Shown here: positions 1-10,003 of the stretch, piece after piece | Layout of the letters: each line of letters begins with the position of its first letter | Numbering within the stretch: the first letter of the stretch is position 1 | Assembly (NCBI RefSeq): GCF_019654915.1 | Contig: NZ_BPET01000011.1 | Span: 1 to 64,000, forward strand | Origin: Shewanella sp. MBTL60-007 | GTDB lineage: Bacteria; Pseudomonadota; Gammaproteobacteria; Enterobacterales; Shewanellaceae | Length of the DNA: 64,000 nucleotides | Reading direction: 5' to 3' | The notes under the pieces: generated by a model | Seen by the model: only the letters and a program-made list of their open reading frames with translations | Told to the model about the DNA's origin: nothing | The model's database searches: none | Position numbers and translations under genes: made by a program

Positions 1-95
1 CTATTGATAATGACATAATTATATCTAATGATAGACCCCGAGTTATTGCTGGTTAACTTACAAAACAGCGACCAATATCTGTTGTCCGCTTTAGT

Positions 96-2393
96 TTACA
101 CATTTGCCGTAAAGAAGAAGCTCGCCTTGGACTTTAGCTGTTTCCCTTGGTCTAATAACTCGTACTCAAACGGGTGTTTTTTTCCTATCTGAAATTTGAA
201 TAGGATGTCATTTGAAGTTGCACAATAGAAGCTATTGTAAGTTCTGCAATTGACTGTGAAATAGTTTGATTTACTACCATCAGCCCAAATAATTTCTTCG
301 TCAGTAAATGCAAATCCATTCTCACTCAAATACTCTTGAATACCAGATGTAAGAATAACTACCTCTATGTTTGACCTAGTTGTAGGAAACTGTTTGACCA
401 AGCATGCTCCTCGGTAGTGAAGGATTATATTGAACTGCCGTGTCAGATGCTCTTTCAATGTTGTAGAGCCTAAACTTCTGAAATCAACATGAGTATTTGT
501 GTTTTTCAAAAACGTGACTCTCGGTAATGTTGCTTTAAATGTAAATGTGCTTTGGTTCGCTAGCTTTAAATTCTTAAGCGCAATAGGGATGAGAGGGTTA
601 CTTTCAATTGCATCCAGATAAACCTGTTTCAAACACCCAACAACTTCATTATCCAGTGGACCACTTTCTTCAAGTTCTGCTTTATGCTTCTTCAGGTTCT
701 GCACAACATCTTCAAGGAACTCTTCTGAGACCTTTAGAACTTCTTCAACAGTCAAATAATGGCTTGTTATAAATTTCGAAATTGCACCAATAACAACAAT
801 ATTTTTGATACCAACTTTCAACCTATCGATGACAAAAAGAAGAAAGTCTAAGTCACAGTACTCGTGTAAATTTATATTGAATGATGGCTTGTCTCCTTTA
901 AATTGACATTTAACAATCTCATACACGAAAAGAACGCAGCTTGAATGAATGATGCTCTCCTTTGGCGAATCCCATAACTCTACAGACTCTAATTGCTGGG
1001 CACCGACTATTGACGTTAAGATCGCGTCTATTGTGTTCGGTAGAATTCCGTCTGAAAAACTGTGTATATCCGACTTCAAAGGATTAATCAGGTTACGAAG
1101 AGATAACAAACAATCTTCTCTTGATTGTAGATAAAAAAGAAATGAATACGATAAACGCCCTACAGCCCTACTAAAGTCCACATCCCACAAGGTAGAAATG
1201 AATTTATCAACAAGCTCACTAACATTTTCATCAACATCGACTTCTACTGACTCTAAAGCTTCTACAATTAGTTCTCTTGTAACGTTTTTTTCATCACCTA
1301 ACAATAATTTCTCTAGTTTCTGTGTTAAATCTGATTGCCACAAGTTAGCGTTAATTCTCTGGTGGAAGAAGTAGCACATGCTTGAACGATTATCATGATT
1401 TTTGTGGTTATAGGCATTGCATAAACGTTCGTATAATTCCCTTATTACACTATCGTTCTCGTCTTTCGCTAGACGTATTAACTGCTTGGTATAACTTACT
1501 AATTCATTTATATCGACATTGTGTACATATTTTGTATACGGAAGTTCCATGAGAAATCTAGCTGACAAAAAGGGCTTGTAGCTATCGCTTCTTTGAGTTT
1601 CTACCCAGACAGCAATCTCTTGTAAGCTACTTAAAGATATTTCATATCTTTTATCACCAAGTAACTGAAATGACAGGTAGGACAGTAAATTTGCGACCAT
1701 TGTATATTTCTTTTGGGAGGAGTCTGTTGGTAGTCCGTAGAGAATTTTATATAGGCCTGCTATATAGCACTTCATGTGTTCCACCAATCTGCCACTATCA
1801 TCATTTTTCAAAGAATAACCAAGGCTTTTTGCTTGCTCACTAAGACTATTCACTTCCAAGTTGTTTTTTAGTCTGGCTCCCTCAATGTCCATTAACACGA
1901 CTACCTCTGTAGTCGTAAGGTCACTAAAGTTCTTAACTTTTCCAAGCATTTTTTCATGTATATATGTAGAACTACTTAGATTTCTAAATACATAAGAGAA
2001 ATACCTTGCATACATAATCACCACGTATACAAAATAAACTATCACGAATAGTAATATGAACACTTGCAAGTAAGCAGGTAGAGCTTTACTAGCCACATAA
2101 AAGATCAAAGCAAAAACCATGTATATGAGCACTCTAGGCACTATAGAGTCAGGACTTATAGGAGATTTTTGATTCAAGTACTTAACTAAACTTTCGGAAC
2201 CATACTTATCTTCCATCCACTGCAATGACTGCTGTGTAAGTGGAAGGGCGATAGCCGTCAATGCAACTAATATCGTGGCTATGTACGTTATGATGCTTAC
2301 TGTGTTTTTAAGAGAGTTATTGACCGCACTTTCGAATGGTCCTCCCATATATAGATCATTCAGTACTTCAAACGCTTTATAAAGATATTCCAT
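96..2393 (-). CDS. Large membrane-anchored protein of unknown function
   Basis: A 765-residue protein I do not recognise. The first 135 residues contain about three hydrophobic segments (roughly residues 32-52, 88-104 and 107-130), so the N terminus is probably anchored in the inner membrane. The remaining 600 or more residues are soluble, rich in Leu, Glu, Lys and Ser, with no visible nucleotide-binding or nuclease motif. It is AT-rich compared with the housekeeping genes downstream and stands alone on the minus strand. This fits an accessory gene acquired by the host, but that is inference. The reading frame is long and uninterrupted, so it is very likely a real gene; only its function is open. 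Confidence 0.75.
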   Translation of the reverse strand: MEYLYKAFEVLNDLYMGGPFESAVNNSLKNTVSIITYIATILVALTAIALPLTQQSLQWMEDKYGSESLVKYLNQKSPISPDSIVPRVLIYMVFALIFYVASKALPAYLQVFILLFVIVYFVYVVIMYARYFSYVFRNLSSSTYIHEKMLGKVKNFSDLTTTEVVVLMDIEGARLKNNLEVNSLSEQAKSLGYSLKNDDSGRLVEHMKCYIAGLYKILYGLPTDSSQKKYTMVANLLSYLSFQLLGDKRYEISLSSLQEIAVWVETQRSDSYKPFLSARFLMELPYTKYVHNVDINELVSYTKQLIRLAKDENDSVIRELYERLCNAYNHKNHDNRSSMCYFFHQRINANLWQSDLTQKLEKLLLGDEKNVTRELIVEALESVEVDVDENVSELVDKFISTLWDVDFSRAVGRLSYSFLFYLQSREDCLLSLRNLINPLKSDIHSFSDGILPNTIDAILTSIVGAQQLESVELWDSPKESIIHSSCVLFVYEIVKCQFKGDKPSFNINLHEYCDLDFLLFVIDRLKVGIKNIVVIGAISKFITSHYLTVEEVLKVSEEFLEDVVQNLKKHKAELEESGPLDNEVVGCLKQVYLDAIESNPLIPIALKNLKLANQSTFTFKATLPRVTFLKNTNTHVDFRSLGSTTLKEHLTRQFNIILHYRGACLVKQFPTTRSNIEVVILTSGIQEYLSENGFAFTDEEIIWADGSKSNYFTVNCRTYNSFYCATSNDILFKFQIGKKHPFEYELLDQGKQLKSKASFFFTANV

Positions 2394-2918
2394 CTAGCCA
2401 ACCTACTATTTGTATTATGAATCGAAAGCTCGAAGCTGCTTACTATAACCACTTTAGTTCATAGTACATGGAATATTTTTATGTGGTCAATCAAACACTT
2501 AAATATGACTCGTAACAAGTGTGATAGCTCACTAATATTGCTTAATGTAGTAACTCCAAAGTCCAACTATTCTGCAATTTAGCTGACTATCAAGTCATCT
2601 TATTTCAACAAGCTCATAAAAGTGGCCTTTAAGTTATCTAGAACCAGTAAGCACGTTTTGAGGTCTATGCTTCGATAATAAATCTAATTCTAAATATTAG
2701 GCATGGGCAAAAGCTCTAAAACGTTTATGTCCAGAACCTTCACAGATGGCACTTCGTAACTCAGAAGTGCCCCTATATGTGTTAACGCAAATACTCTAAG
2801 GACGGCTTTGAGCGATAAGGAGACCTTGAGTAAAAGACACTAATATGGTGAGATTGCTCCAAAACAGACACTCATTTAAATTATTTCTATAGGATTGCTC
2901 TTACAAGGATTGAAGTAT
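2394..2918. other. AT-rich intergenic region with one hairpin
   Basis: No convincing gene. It separates the divergently transcribed membrane protein and the repeat protein and must hold both promoters. An 8-bp perfect inverted repeat (arms 2748-2755 and 2764-2771, loop 8) is visible, but no T-tract follows, so it does not look like an intrinsic terminator. Confidence 0.4.
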
Positions 2919-3818
2919 ATGAAATACATCATTTTTACTATATCACTATTGTTGGCTAGCAATGCCTTTTCGCAAAACATTCCAAAAAACGCGAGACACA
3001 ACCAATTTACAGCTCAAGGTTGGTCGTGCAATAGCGGTTATAAAGAAGATGGTAATCAATGCAAAAAGGTAAACGTACCGCAGAATGCACGTATCAATGA
3101 TTACGCTGCTCAAGGTTGGTCGTGCAATAGCGGTTATAAAGAAGATGGTAATCAATGCAAAAAGGTAAACGTACCGCAGAATGCACGTATCAATGATTAC
3201 GCTGCTCAAGGTTGGTCGTGCAATAGCGGTTATAAAGAAGATGGTAATCAATGCAAAAAGGTAAACGTACCGCAGAATGCACGTATCAATGATTACACTG
3301 CTCAAGGTTGGGCGTGCAATAGCGGTTATAAAGCTGTAGGTAATACCTGTATTGTAATGACGGAGGCCGAACTTGCTAAAGAAGCGGAATTAAAACGTAA
3401 GATTGCAGCATATGAGAAACGACAAAAGGCGCTTGGTCATTGTGAAACAGAATATAAAACTGGCGCTGAAGTTTGTGTATCGATTTTAGATGGTGCTCTA
3501 GATTGTGATGAAAGTTATTCTGGTAATTATTACGATAGCTGTGAGGTTGAACTGTCTTATAAAGTCGAAACGGATTACTCTGGTAGTGCTTATATAGATG
3601 CCACTATAAAATGTGAAGTAGAAATAGAGTATAGCGGGAAAAACACATACTCAACGGATAATGAGAGTGAATCAGAACAATACTCTCATACTTTGTATGC
3701 TCACGATAGCTCAAGAAGAACGTTTGACTTTGACTTTGATTTTGGGCTGTACGACGAAGTTAATAGCGTGAAAATATCAGAAGCAGAATGCAAGGTTACA
3801 GACGTATATATGTATTAA
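2919..3818 (+). CDS. Exported protein with four 32-residue tandem repeats
   Basis: The start at 2919 is preferred over an upstream one at 2895 because it gives a clean signal peptide (MKYIIF, then a hydrophobic run ending ASNAFSQ) and has AAGGA 9 bases upstream. The mature part begins with four repeats of about 32 residues with the pattern NAR-(I/H)N-(Y/F)-AQGW-CNSGYK-GN-C, each with two cysteines that could form a disulfide. A short Lys/Glu-rich helical linker follows. The C-terminal domain of about 150 residues contains several cysteines and is rich in Ser, Tyr, Asp and Glu. The product is therefore probably secreted or periplasmic with disulfide-stabilised repeats. I do not recognise the family and assign no function. 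Confidence 0.75.
   Translation: MKYIIFTISLLLASNAFSQNIPKNARHNQFTAQGWSCNSGYKEDGNQCKKVNVPQNARINDYAAQGWSCNSGYKEDGNQCKKVNVPQNARINDYAAQGWSCNSGYKEDGNQCKKVNVPQNARINDYTAQGWACNSGYKAVGNTCIVMTEAELAKEAELKRKIAAYEKRQKALGHCETEYKTGAEVCVSILDGALDCDESYSGNYYDSCEVELSYKVETDYSGSAYIDATIKCEVEIEYSGKNTYSTDNESESEQYSHTLYAHDSSRRTFDFDFDFGLYDEVNSVKISEAECKVTDVYMY
2988..3359 (+). repeat. 96-bp in-frame tandem repeat, about 3.9 copies
   Basis: Units start at 2988, 3084, 3180 and 3276. Units 2 and 3 look identical at the DNA level. Unit 1 differs only in its first codons, and unit 4 differs by single bases early and diverges after the GYK codons. Near-identity at the DNA level indicates recent duplication and possible copy-number variation by slippage or recombination. 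Confidence 0.9.
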
Positions 3819-4591
3819 GGTGTTGTTGTCTAAAAGAGAGTTTGGCCAAACGTCCACTTTTTCAATCTTAGTTGTTCTAAGCCGCTAAGCTTAAACAGCT
3901 GTTTCTAGCACAGAGCTGTCCTTCGGCTCTAAATTATTTTTGTCCAAAAACTATTTAGGGCTTTAGCCATAACTTCTAATGTAAAAGGTACCGTTGTTCT
4001 AAATTCGGTGTAGATACGGCCGTGACCGTCCATTACAAGGACGTCATGGCCGAGCTTCCAGGGCCAATTCTGTTCCATACAGAATTTGGCATTTCCTCCA
4101 TCCTTGGAGGTCAGATGGACTTGCTGCGTGTCACGGCAGTGTCTGCACATGCGCTGGCCGAGGCCATTGGAACCACTGTTGCCTGAAGTTATCGCCAGTA
4201 TAAAAATATATCGAGTCTTTGTGTTTCAACAATCAAACGAAGTTTGATTCATTCAATTTTTAGATGAAGTCTAACTTAAATAGCTGACATACTAATTGCT
4301 ATCAACAGCAAAACAATCAGTTCGCTAAAGCTGAACTCAGTAGTCTCCCGATTTGCCAAACTAGAAAACAAACGAGCGTTTTAAATAACTGGTCTCTGAC
4401 CTAAACCCCCCGTATAATCGCACCGAAATGTAGGGGTGGACGGTTTTTGTACACCTCTATATTTATGCTTTGTTAACCTAGGCTCGCTTTGAAGCAAACA
4501 AGGATTGTTTCAGAAATAGAAAAAACCTACTCAAGTTAGCAATGATTACACCCTACAAATCAATATAATAAAAACCAAGGGACTTAGTTCC
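3819..4591. other. Intergenic region, mostly without recognisable genes
   Basis: 773 bases between the repeat protein and the permease. It contains a doubtful minus-strand ORF (3929-4150), a perfect 8-bp inverted repeat (4231-4238 and 4242-4249) followed by an AT-rich run, and a TATAAT hexamer near 4412 that could be the permease -10 element. A weaker hairpin follows at about 4432-4460. No RNA gene or known riboswitch could be recognised. Confidence 0.4.
3929..4150 (-). CDS. Doubtful 73-residue ORF, possibly a gene remnant
   Basis: The frame stays open upstream of the first Met for roughly 20 more codons without a start. The sequence has a CxxC pair near the start and a plausible C-terminal half (around DGHGRIYTEF), and it is more GC-rich than the surrounding DNA. 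This fits the 3' remnant of a larger gene, but I recognise no family. It may also be spurious. Confidence 0.25.
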   Translation of the reverse strand: MCRHCRDTQQVHLTSKDGGNAKFCMEQNWPWKLGHDVLVMDGHGRIYTEFRTTVPFTLEVMAKALNSFWTKII

Positions 4592-5881
4592 ATGTTAGAA
4601 AAATTATTCAAATTAAAACAACATCAAACGTCGCTAAAGCAAGAGGTTGTGGCTGGTTTAACAACCTTCTTGACCATGGCTTACATTATTTTCGTTAACC
4701 CTATGATGCTGGCCGATGCGGGCATGGATCATGGTGCGGTGTTTGTCGCTACCTGTTTGGCTGCAGCAATAGGCTGTTTAGTCATGGGCTTAGTAGCGAA
4801 CTACCCGATTGCGCTAGCCCCCGGCATGGGGCTCAACGCTTTCTTTACTTATACCGTCGTTGGCGAGATGGGCTATTCATGGGAGACGGCGTTAGGTGCG
4901 GTGTTTCTATCTGGGATCTGCTTTCTAATTCTATCGCTTGTGCGTATTAGAGAGTGGATAGTTAATAGTATCCCAATGTCGCTGCGACTCGGTATTGCCG
5001 CTGGCATAGGTCTTTTCTTGGCTTTGATAGGCCTTAAGAGTGCGGGCATTGTAGTCGCGAGCCCTGCAACGTTGGTGACTATGGGCGATATTACTGCTTT
5101 CCCGGCGGTTATGGCGGTATTGGGCTTCTTCTTGATTATTGCCATGGTACATAGAGGCATGAAGTCTGCGGTGATTATTAGCATTCTTGCTATTACTGCT
5201 TTGGGTCTACTGTTTGGCGATGTGCAGTATCAAGGTATTGTGTCTGCGCCGCCTTCAATTATGCCGACGTTTATGAAAATGGATCTGTCTGGTGTGCTTG
5301 AAATCAGCATGTTATCTGTAGTGTTTGCCTTTCTATTTGTCGATCTATTCGATACCTCTGGCACCTTAGTTGCGGTGGCGCAGCGCGGTGGCTTCTTAGA
5401 TGACAAGGGCCGTTTACCTAGACTTAATCGCGCACTAACCGCAGACAGCACGGCAACAATTGCCGGTGCAATGTTGGGAACGTCAACTACGACTAGTTAT
5501 ATCGAAAGTACAGCGGGTGTCAGCGCTGGTGGCCGCACTGGATTAACCGCTGTGGTCGTGGGCGTGCTATTTTTAGGGGCGTTATTTATCTCGCCATTGG
5601 CGGGTATGGTGCCAGCTTATGCAACGGCGGGTACACTTTTTTATGTCGCTATTTTGATGATGGCAGGGTTGGTTCATGTTGAATGGGAAGACATCACCGA
5701 AGCGGCTCCTGTAGTGGTTGTGTGTATCCTTATGCCACTGACGTTCTCTATTGCAACAGGGATCGCCTTGGGCTTTATCTCTTATGCAATGATTAAATTG
5801 ATGAGTGGACGCTATAAGGATCTCAGCATTGGCGTGGTGGTCTTAGCCGCACTGTTTATCGCCAAGTTCATCTATGGCTAA
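4592..5881 (+). CDS. NCS2/AzgA-type purine permease
   Basis: A 429-residue inner-membrane protein with 12 or more hydrophobic segments. It belongs to the nucleobase-cation symporter 2, AzgA-like (guanine/hypoxanthine/adenine) branch. Visible hallmarks are the N-terminal EVVAGLTTFLTMAYIIFVNP stretch, ALAPGMGLNAFFTY, the LFVDLFDTSGTLVAVA region and GTSTTTSYIEST. These are family signatures for proton-coupled purine base uptake; the precise base cannot be read from sequence. The start is supported by AAGGGA 9 bases upstream. It is a single-gene unit closed by an intrinsic terminator. Confidence 0.9.
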   Translation: MLEKLFKLKQHQTSLKQEVVAGLTTFLTMAYIIFVNPMMLADAGMDHGAVFVATCLAAAIGCLVMGLVANYPIALAPGMGLNAFFTYTVVGEMGYSWETALGAVFLSGICFLILSLVRIREWIVNSIPMSLRLGIAAGIGLFLALIGLKSAGIVVASPATLVTMGDITAFPAVMAVLGFFLIIAMVHRGMKSAVIISILAITALGLLFGDVQYQGIVSAPPSIMPTFMKMDLSGVLEISMLSVVFAFLFVDLFDTSGTLVAVAQRGGFLDDKGRLPRLNRALTADSTATIAGAMLGTSTTTSYIESTAGVSAGGRTGLTAVVVGVLFLGALFISPLAGMVPAYATAGTLFYVAILMMAGLVHVEWEDITEAAPVVVVCILMPLTFSIATGIALGFISYAMIKLMSGRYKDLSIGVVVLAALFIAKFIYG

Positions 5882-5914
5882 CAGTCGTTGGGAGTAGATG
5901 AATCGTAGATGTAA

Positions 5915-5938
5915 AGCCACACCGAGTGTGGCTTTTTA
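5915..5938 (+). terminator. Intrinsic terminator of the permease gene
   Basis: An 8-bp stem (AGCCACAC with GTGTGGCT) is followed by a T-run. Confidence 0.85.
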
Positions 5939-6115
5939 TTAGGGGGACTGTTAAAAAATCTCGCGCTAAATTTCAACGTTCTGCTAAATTTCCAGCATTT
6001 ATGATTGGAAAACACTAATTCCCCCATTTTTTTTAGTTTCTTTGTTGGTGCTTACTACCATTTCAAACCTAGATTGGGTATAAGGATTTATTCAATGTAA
6101 TTTTGTTAGCAAATA

Positions 6116-7234
6116 ATGAACTTAAGTGAGATTAGCTACCGCCGCGTAGTGGTTAAATTGGGAACGAGTGTACTGACTTCTGGCAGCCGTAAGCTAGATA
6201 AAGCACACATGGTTGAATTAGCACGGCAGATGGCCTGCTTGATGAAAGCGGGTGTCGAAGTTGTATTATGTACTTCTGGTGCAATAGCCGCAGGTAAAGA
6301 GCATTTAGGCTACCCCGAACTACCCGACACCATCGCCAGCAAACAGTTGCTTGCTGCGGTAGGGCAAAGCCAGCTAATTCTAGCTTGGTCTCAGTTATTT
6401 AGCATTTATGGTTTGCATGTTGGGCAACTATTACTGACTCGTGCAGACTTGCATGACAGAGAGCGTTACTTAAACGCGAGAGACTCACTCAATGCCTTGC
6501 TCAATAATGGCATCATTCCAATTATTAACGAGAATGACGCGGTCGCAACGGCGGAGATTAAGGTCGGGGACAACGACAACTTGTCTGCACGAGCCGCGCT
6601 TTTATGTGATGCCGATCTGCTTATCCTTCTAACGGATCAAAAAGGTCTGTTTGACGCTGATCCGCGCAAGAATCCTGACGCAAAACTGATCACCGAAGTT
6701 CAAAATATCGATGATAGCCTACGCATGCTAGCGGGCGGTGCCGTATCTGGTTTAGGTACCGGCGGCATGGCGACTAAGCTTGAGGCGGCTGATATCGCGC
6801 GTCGTGCAGGTATAGAGGTGGTGATAGCCTCGGGCCACCATAAAGATGTGATTCAAAATGTGGTCTGTTCGAAACCTGTAGGTACGCATTTTACCGCGCT
6901 TGAGCATCCATTAGAGAGCCGTAAACAGTGGATCTTAGCCGGACCGAAAGCCCGTGGCCAAGTTGTACTTGATAGCGGTGCGATAGGAGCGGTCACCGAG
7001 AAGGGCAGAAGCTTACTTTCTAAAGGCATAACCGAAGTAAAAGGTGTATTTCAACGTGGCGATACCATTGAGCTGATTGATACCAAGGGCAAGGTGTATG
7101 CTAAAGGTATGAGTCGCTATGGCTCAGTAGATATGACTAAGATTGCAGGAAAGCACTCAGATAGTATCGAAGAAGTGCTTGGGTATGATTATGGTGATGC
7201 AGTGGTTCACCGCAACGACATGGTGGTGTTATGA
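6116..7234 (+). CDS. proB: Glutamate 5-kinase
   Basis: Catalyses ATP-dependent phosphorylation of glutamate, the first step of proline synthesis in the cytoplasm. The 372-residue length matches the usual form: an N-terminal amino-acid kinase domain ([13 protein letters not shown] near residue 10, then [10 protein letters not shown] and [11 protein letters not shown]) and a C-terminal PUA domain from about residue 280. The start lacks a clear ribosome-binding site, but no better start keeps the kinase N terminus. The last codons overlap the start of proA by 4 bases, so the two are translationally coupled. The activity is normally feedback-inhibited by proline. Confidence 0.96.
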   Translation: MNLSEISYRRVVVKLGTSVLTSGSRKLDKAHMVELARQMACLMKAGVEVVLCTSGAIAAGKEHLGYPELPDTIASKQLLAAVGQSQLILAWSQLFSIYGLHVGQLLLTRADLHDRERYLNARDSLNALLNNGIIPIINENDAVATAEIKVGDNDNLSARAALLCDADLLILLTDQKGLFDADPRKNPDAKLITEVQNIDDSLRMLAGGAVSGLGTGGMATKLEAADIARRAGIEVVIASGHHKDVIQNVVCSKPVGTHFTALEHPLESRKQWILAGPKARGQVVLDSGAIGAVTEKGRSLLSKGITEVKGVFQRGDTIELIDTKGKVYAKGMSRYGSVDMTKIAGKHSDSIEEVLGYDYGDAVVHRNDMVVL

Positions 7235-8499
7235 GTAACGAAGGATATTTAACGGCTTTAGGGCAGAACGCTAAACAGGCAAGCTATGCATTAGCCAGTC
7301 TTTCAGGAGCGCAAAAGTCAGCTCTGCTTCGCTGTATTGCCGATAAACTCACAGCTGCAAAGGCCGATATTGTTAGCGCTAACCAACTAGACGTGGCACA
7401 GGCGAAGGCCAATGGTCTGTCTGACGCGATGATTGACCGTCTATTACTCGATGAAACCCGCTTAATGGGCGTGATTAGCGATATCGATAACGTGATTGGT
7501 TTAACTGACCCTGTTGGCAGCGAGATCGATAGTCGACTACTCGATAACGGGTTACGTTTGTCACGTCGTCGTGTGCCTTTAGGTGTCATTGGAGTCATTT
7601 ATGAAGCACGCCCCAATGTGACTGTCGATATTGCGGTATTGGCGCTAAAAACTGGTAATGCGGTTATTTTACGTGGCGGTAAAGAGACACTGGCTTCGAA
7701 TAAAGCTTTATGTAAAGTGATCCGTAGCGCTATGGTAGAACAAGGTTTGCCTGAAGATTGCGTACAGTTAATTGATAACCCTGATCGCGCATTGGTCTCT
7801 GGGCTATTAAAGCTTGATAAGTATGTCGATATGATCGTGCCTAGAGGCGGGCAGAACTTGCAGCGTCTATGTGCGGAGCAAGCAACGATTCCAGTTATTT
7901 TAGGTGGGATTGGTATTTGTCATATCTTCGTTGATGCAGAGGCTAACCTAGAAAAAGCGGTTTCTGTCATTGAAAATGCCAAAGTGCAGCGACCTACGGT
8001 TTGTAACGCGCTGGATACTGTGCTTATTCACCAAAGTCATGCTGAGCTGTTTATTCCTAAGTTATGTAAGCACTTAGCTAACCTCGGGGTTAAATTCTAT
8101 GGCTGTGATAAGACGCAAGCTATCTTGACTGCAGAAAGTATTGAGGTTTCTGCGGCAACAGCTGAGAGCTTTGCGACAGAGTGGCTATCTCTGACTCTTG
8201 GGATCAAAGTCGTTGCAGACTTAGCCGATGCCGTTGAACATATCCGTAGCTTCTCAAGTGGTCACTCTGAGTCGATATTGACCGATAATATCCATACCGC
8301 AAGTGAGTTCATGAATGCTATCGACTCAGCCGCGGTCTATGTCAATGCTAGCACTCGCTTTACCGATGGTGGCGAGTTTGGCCTTGGTGCCGAAGTTGCG
8401 GTAAGTACACAGAAGTTACATGCTCGTGGACCTATGGGGTTAGAAGCGCTTACAACCTATAAATGGTTAGCCTGGGGCGATTATACGGTTCGAGGTTAA
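7231..8499 (+). CDS. proA: Gamma-glutamyl phosphate reductase
   Basis: NADPH-dependent reduction of gamma-glutamyl phosphate to glutamate semialdehyde, the second proline step. It is 422 residues of aldehyde dehydrogenase-superfamily type, with [16 protein letters not shown] and the catalytic Cys in the [10 protein letters not shown] motif. The ATG overlaps the proB stop region, giving a two-gene proBA operon closed by an intrinsic terminator. The product probably works in complex with ProB, channelling the unstable phosphate; this is family knowledge. Confidence 0.96.
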   Translation: MSNEGYLTALGQNAKQASYALASLSGAQKSALLRCIADKLTAAKADIVSANQLDVAQAKANGLSDAMIDRLLLDETRLMGVISDIDNVIGLTDPVGSEIDSRLLDNGLRLSRRRVPLGVIGVIYEARPNVTVDIAVLALKTGNAVILRGGKETLASNKALCKVIRSAMVEQGLPEDCVQLIDNPDRALVSGLLKLDKYVDMIVPRGGQNLQRLCAEQATIPVILGGIGICHIFVDAEANLEKAVSVIENAKVQRPTVCNALDTVLIHQSHAELFIPKLCKHLANLGVKFYGCDKTQAILTAESIEVSAATAESFATEWLSLTLGIKVVADLADAVEHIRSFSSGHSESILTDNIHTASEFMNAIDSAAVYVNASTRFTDGGEFGLGAEVAVSTQKLHARGPMGLEALTTYKWLAWGDYTVRG

Positions 8500-8536
8500 A
8501 CAGGGCTTACAAATTGTCTATTTAATTCACATAAAA

Positions 8537-8560
8537 AAGCCGCATTGAGCGGCTTTTTTT
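8537..8560 (+). terminator. Intrinsic terminator of proBA
   Basis: An AAGCCGC/GCGGCTT stem with a short loop is followed by seven or more T. Confidence 0.9.
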
Positions 8561-8601
8561 ATGACTTTTTCTAGGGGCGAGCGCTATTTCGATACGTGTC
8601 G

Positions 8602-8940
8602 TTAAGTGTGCGGTGGTTGAAATATTTGCAGCTCATAAGTGACGATCTGGTGTACGTATAACACAAAGTAGGTGAGTGTCATCAATACCGTATAGATCCT
8701 AAAGGGTTTAAGCACGTCTCGCATATAGAAAAAATGCCGATACCGATTCTCTCGGGTAAAGTAGAGTGATGGAATGAGAAAAAAACAGTATAGAAACGCA
8801 AAATACCAAGAGTAGGAGCGTCCTAAGTGTAACTCATTTAACAACATCGCCACGGCAACTAGCATAGAGCTGAGTCTGATAAACATGGCTATTTTGGGAT
8901 GTCTGAAATATTTAAGTGCATCCATACATTTGTAATACAT
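8602..8940 (-). CDS. Small inner-membrane protein, unknown function
   Basis: 112 residues with about three hydrophobic segments (near residues 17-35, 45-62 and 83-102) and basic connecting loops, indicating a small multi-spanning membrane protein. An alternative start is the Met five codons in (8925). Neither start has a strong ribosome-binding site. It faces proA tail to tail and has no operon partner. Family not recognised. Confidence 0.6.
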   Translation of the reverse strand: MYYKCMDALKYFRHPKIAMFIRLSSMLVAVAMLLNELHLGRSYSWYFAFLYCFFLIPSLYFTRENRYRHFFYMRDVLKPFRIYTVLMTLTYFVLYVHQIVTYELQIFQPPHT

Positions 8941-9033
8941 AACTAATATCCATTTTGTTACGCAATTGTTACTTTATACCTATGCCTAAGCTGATTTACA
9001 ATTAAAGTTTAGCTTATTAATGGCTTTTAAACG

Positions 9034-9060
9034 AAAAAAGCCGAACATAAAGTTCGGCTA
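9034..9060 (-). terminator. Intrinsic terminator of the EamA transporter gene
   Basis: Read on the minus strand, an AGCCGAAC/GTTCGGCT hairpin is followed by a T-run. It lies just beyond the stop codon of the 9089-10003 gene. Confidence 0.85.
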
Positions 9061-9088
9061 GAAGGAGTAACTTTGCTGTTTTAGGCGT

Positions 9089-10003
9089 TTAAGCTGATAT
9101 ACGTTTCCTTGTTCGCCATTGACCAACTTTGGGCAAAACTTGCTGTAATACCAGAGCGAGAATAATTAAGCCTAGGCCTATATAAGTCGACTTTTCTATG
9201 CTCTCTTGCAAAATCCAAGCGATAAAGCCAATCGACATCACAGGGGTGATAAATACCAAGGTACTGATACTGGCTGTGCGCTCGGCTTTCTTTAAGGCGA
9301 CCAACCAGAGTACGAAGGTGACACCCATTTCAAATAGCCCAACGTAGACGCCAGCCATTAGTGCCTTCAGATCTAGGCTTGGCAGCGATTGGGTCAGCAT
9401 GAGCGCGACTAGGATAAAAGGCAGTCCCACTAGAAAGCTCAGAAGTAAACTAACAACTGGATCGCCTTTATCTTTGGTATTTACAATCCAGTAAAGCGAC
9501 CAAAGTACAGTGCTGGTTAGCGCCAGCGCAACCCCAGTCATGCTTTCAAATTGCACGCCAGTAATATTACCTTTGGTGGCAATAAAGAATACGCCGCAAT
9601 AAGCAACCAATGCCGCTGTGACATCGCTCTTACGCAGTGCTTGCCCAAGTAAAGGCACCGATAATAGCGGCAGCAAAATCGCCCAAGTGTAATTTAGCGA
9701 CAGTGCTTGTTGAGCTGGCAGCAGATCGTAAGCTTTAAATAAAACTAAATAGTATAGGAATGGATTCAGTAGCCCAGTCTGTAGGTAGAAAAGCGGCCTT
9801 GAGAGAAATTGCTGCTTAATTAGCGGTAATTTTCTCTGTGCGATCAGGATGACACCTAAGGCAAATATTGAGGTTGTAACAGCCACAAATACCAGCTGCA
9901 GCGGCGTATAGTGCGCCAATGCTAATTTAAATGCAGTTGCAACGGTGGACCATAGGAAAATGGCACCGATACCAAACAGATACGCTTGATGGGATGATTT
10001 CAA
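9089..10003 (-). CDS. EamA/DMT-family transporter
   Basis: A 304-residue protein with ten predicted membrane segments in two homologous halves, the layout of EamA (drug/metabolite transporter) exporters such as RhaT/YdcZ-like proteins. Family features include the N-terminal GIGAIFLWSTVATAFKLAL segment, the GLLNPFLYYLVLFKAYDLLPA turn and the second-half FEMGVTFVLWLVALKKAERT. The substrate is unknown. It is monocistronic, divergent from dnaK, with its own terminator. Confidence 0.88.
   Translation of the reverse strand: MKSSHQAYLFGIGAIFLWSTVATAFKLALAHYTPLQLVFVAVTTSIFALGVILIAQRKLPLIKQQFLSRPLFYLQTGLLNPFLYYLVLFKAYDLLPAQQALSLNYTWAILLPLLSVPLLGQALRKSDVTAALVAYCGVFFIATKGNITGVQFESMTGVALALTSTVLWSLYWIVNTKDKGDPVVSLLLSFLVGLPFILVALMLTQSLPSLDLKALMAGVYVGLFEMGVTFVLWLVALKKAERTASISTLVFITPVMSIGFIAWILQESIEKSTYIGLGLIILALVLQQVLPKVGQWRTRKRISA

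Noticed and set aside
2748..2771. Perfect 8-bp hairpin as integron attC or terminator
   Set aside because: No flanking GTTRRRY/RYYYAAC core pair and no T-tract.
2946..3305. Minus-strand 119-residue ORF with internal repeats
   Set aside because: It is the antisense shadow of the in-frame tandem repeats of the real plus-strand gene.
2988..3359. Tandem repeats resembling a CRISPR-like array
   Set aside because: Units are 96 bp, contiguous and in frame with a signal-peptide protein; there are no spacers.
4400..4475. Purine riboswitch before the permease
   Set aside because: Only a CGTATAATC-like string matches; the conserved second and third segments of the purine aptamer are missing. It looks like a -10 element.
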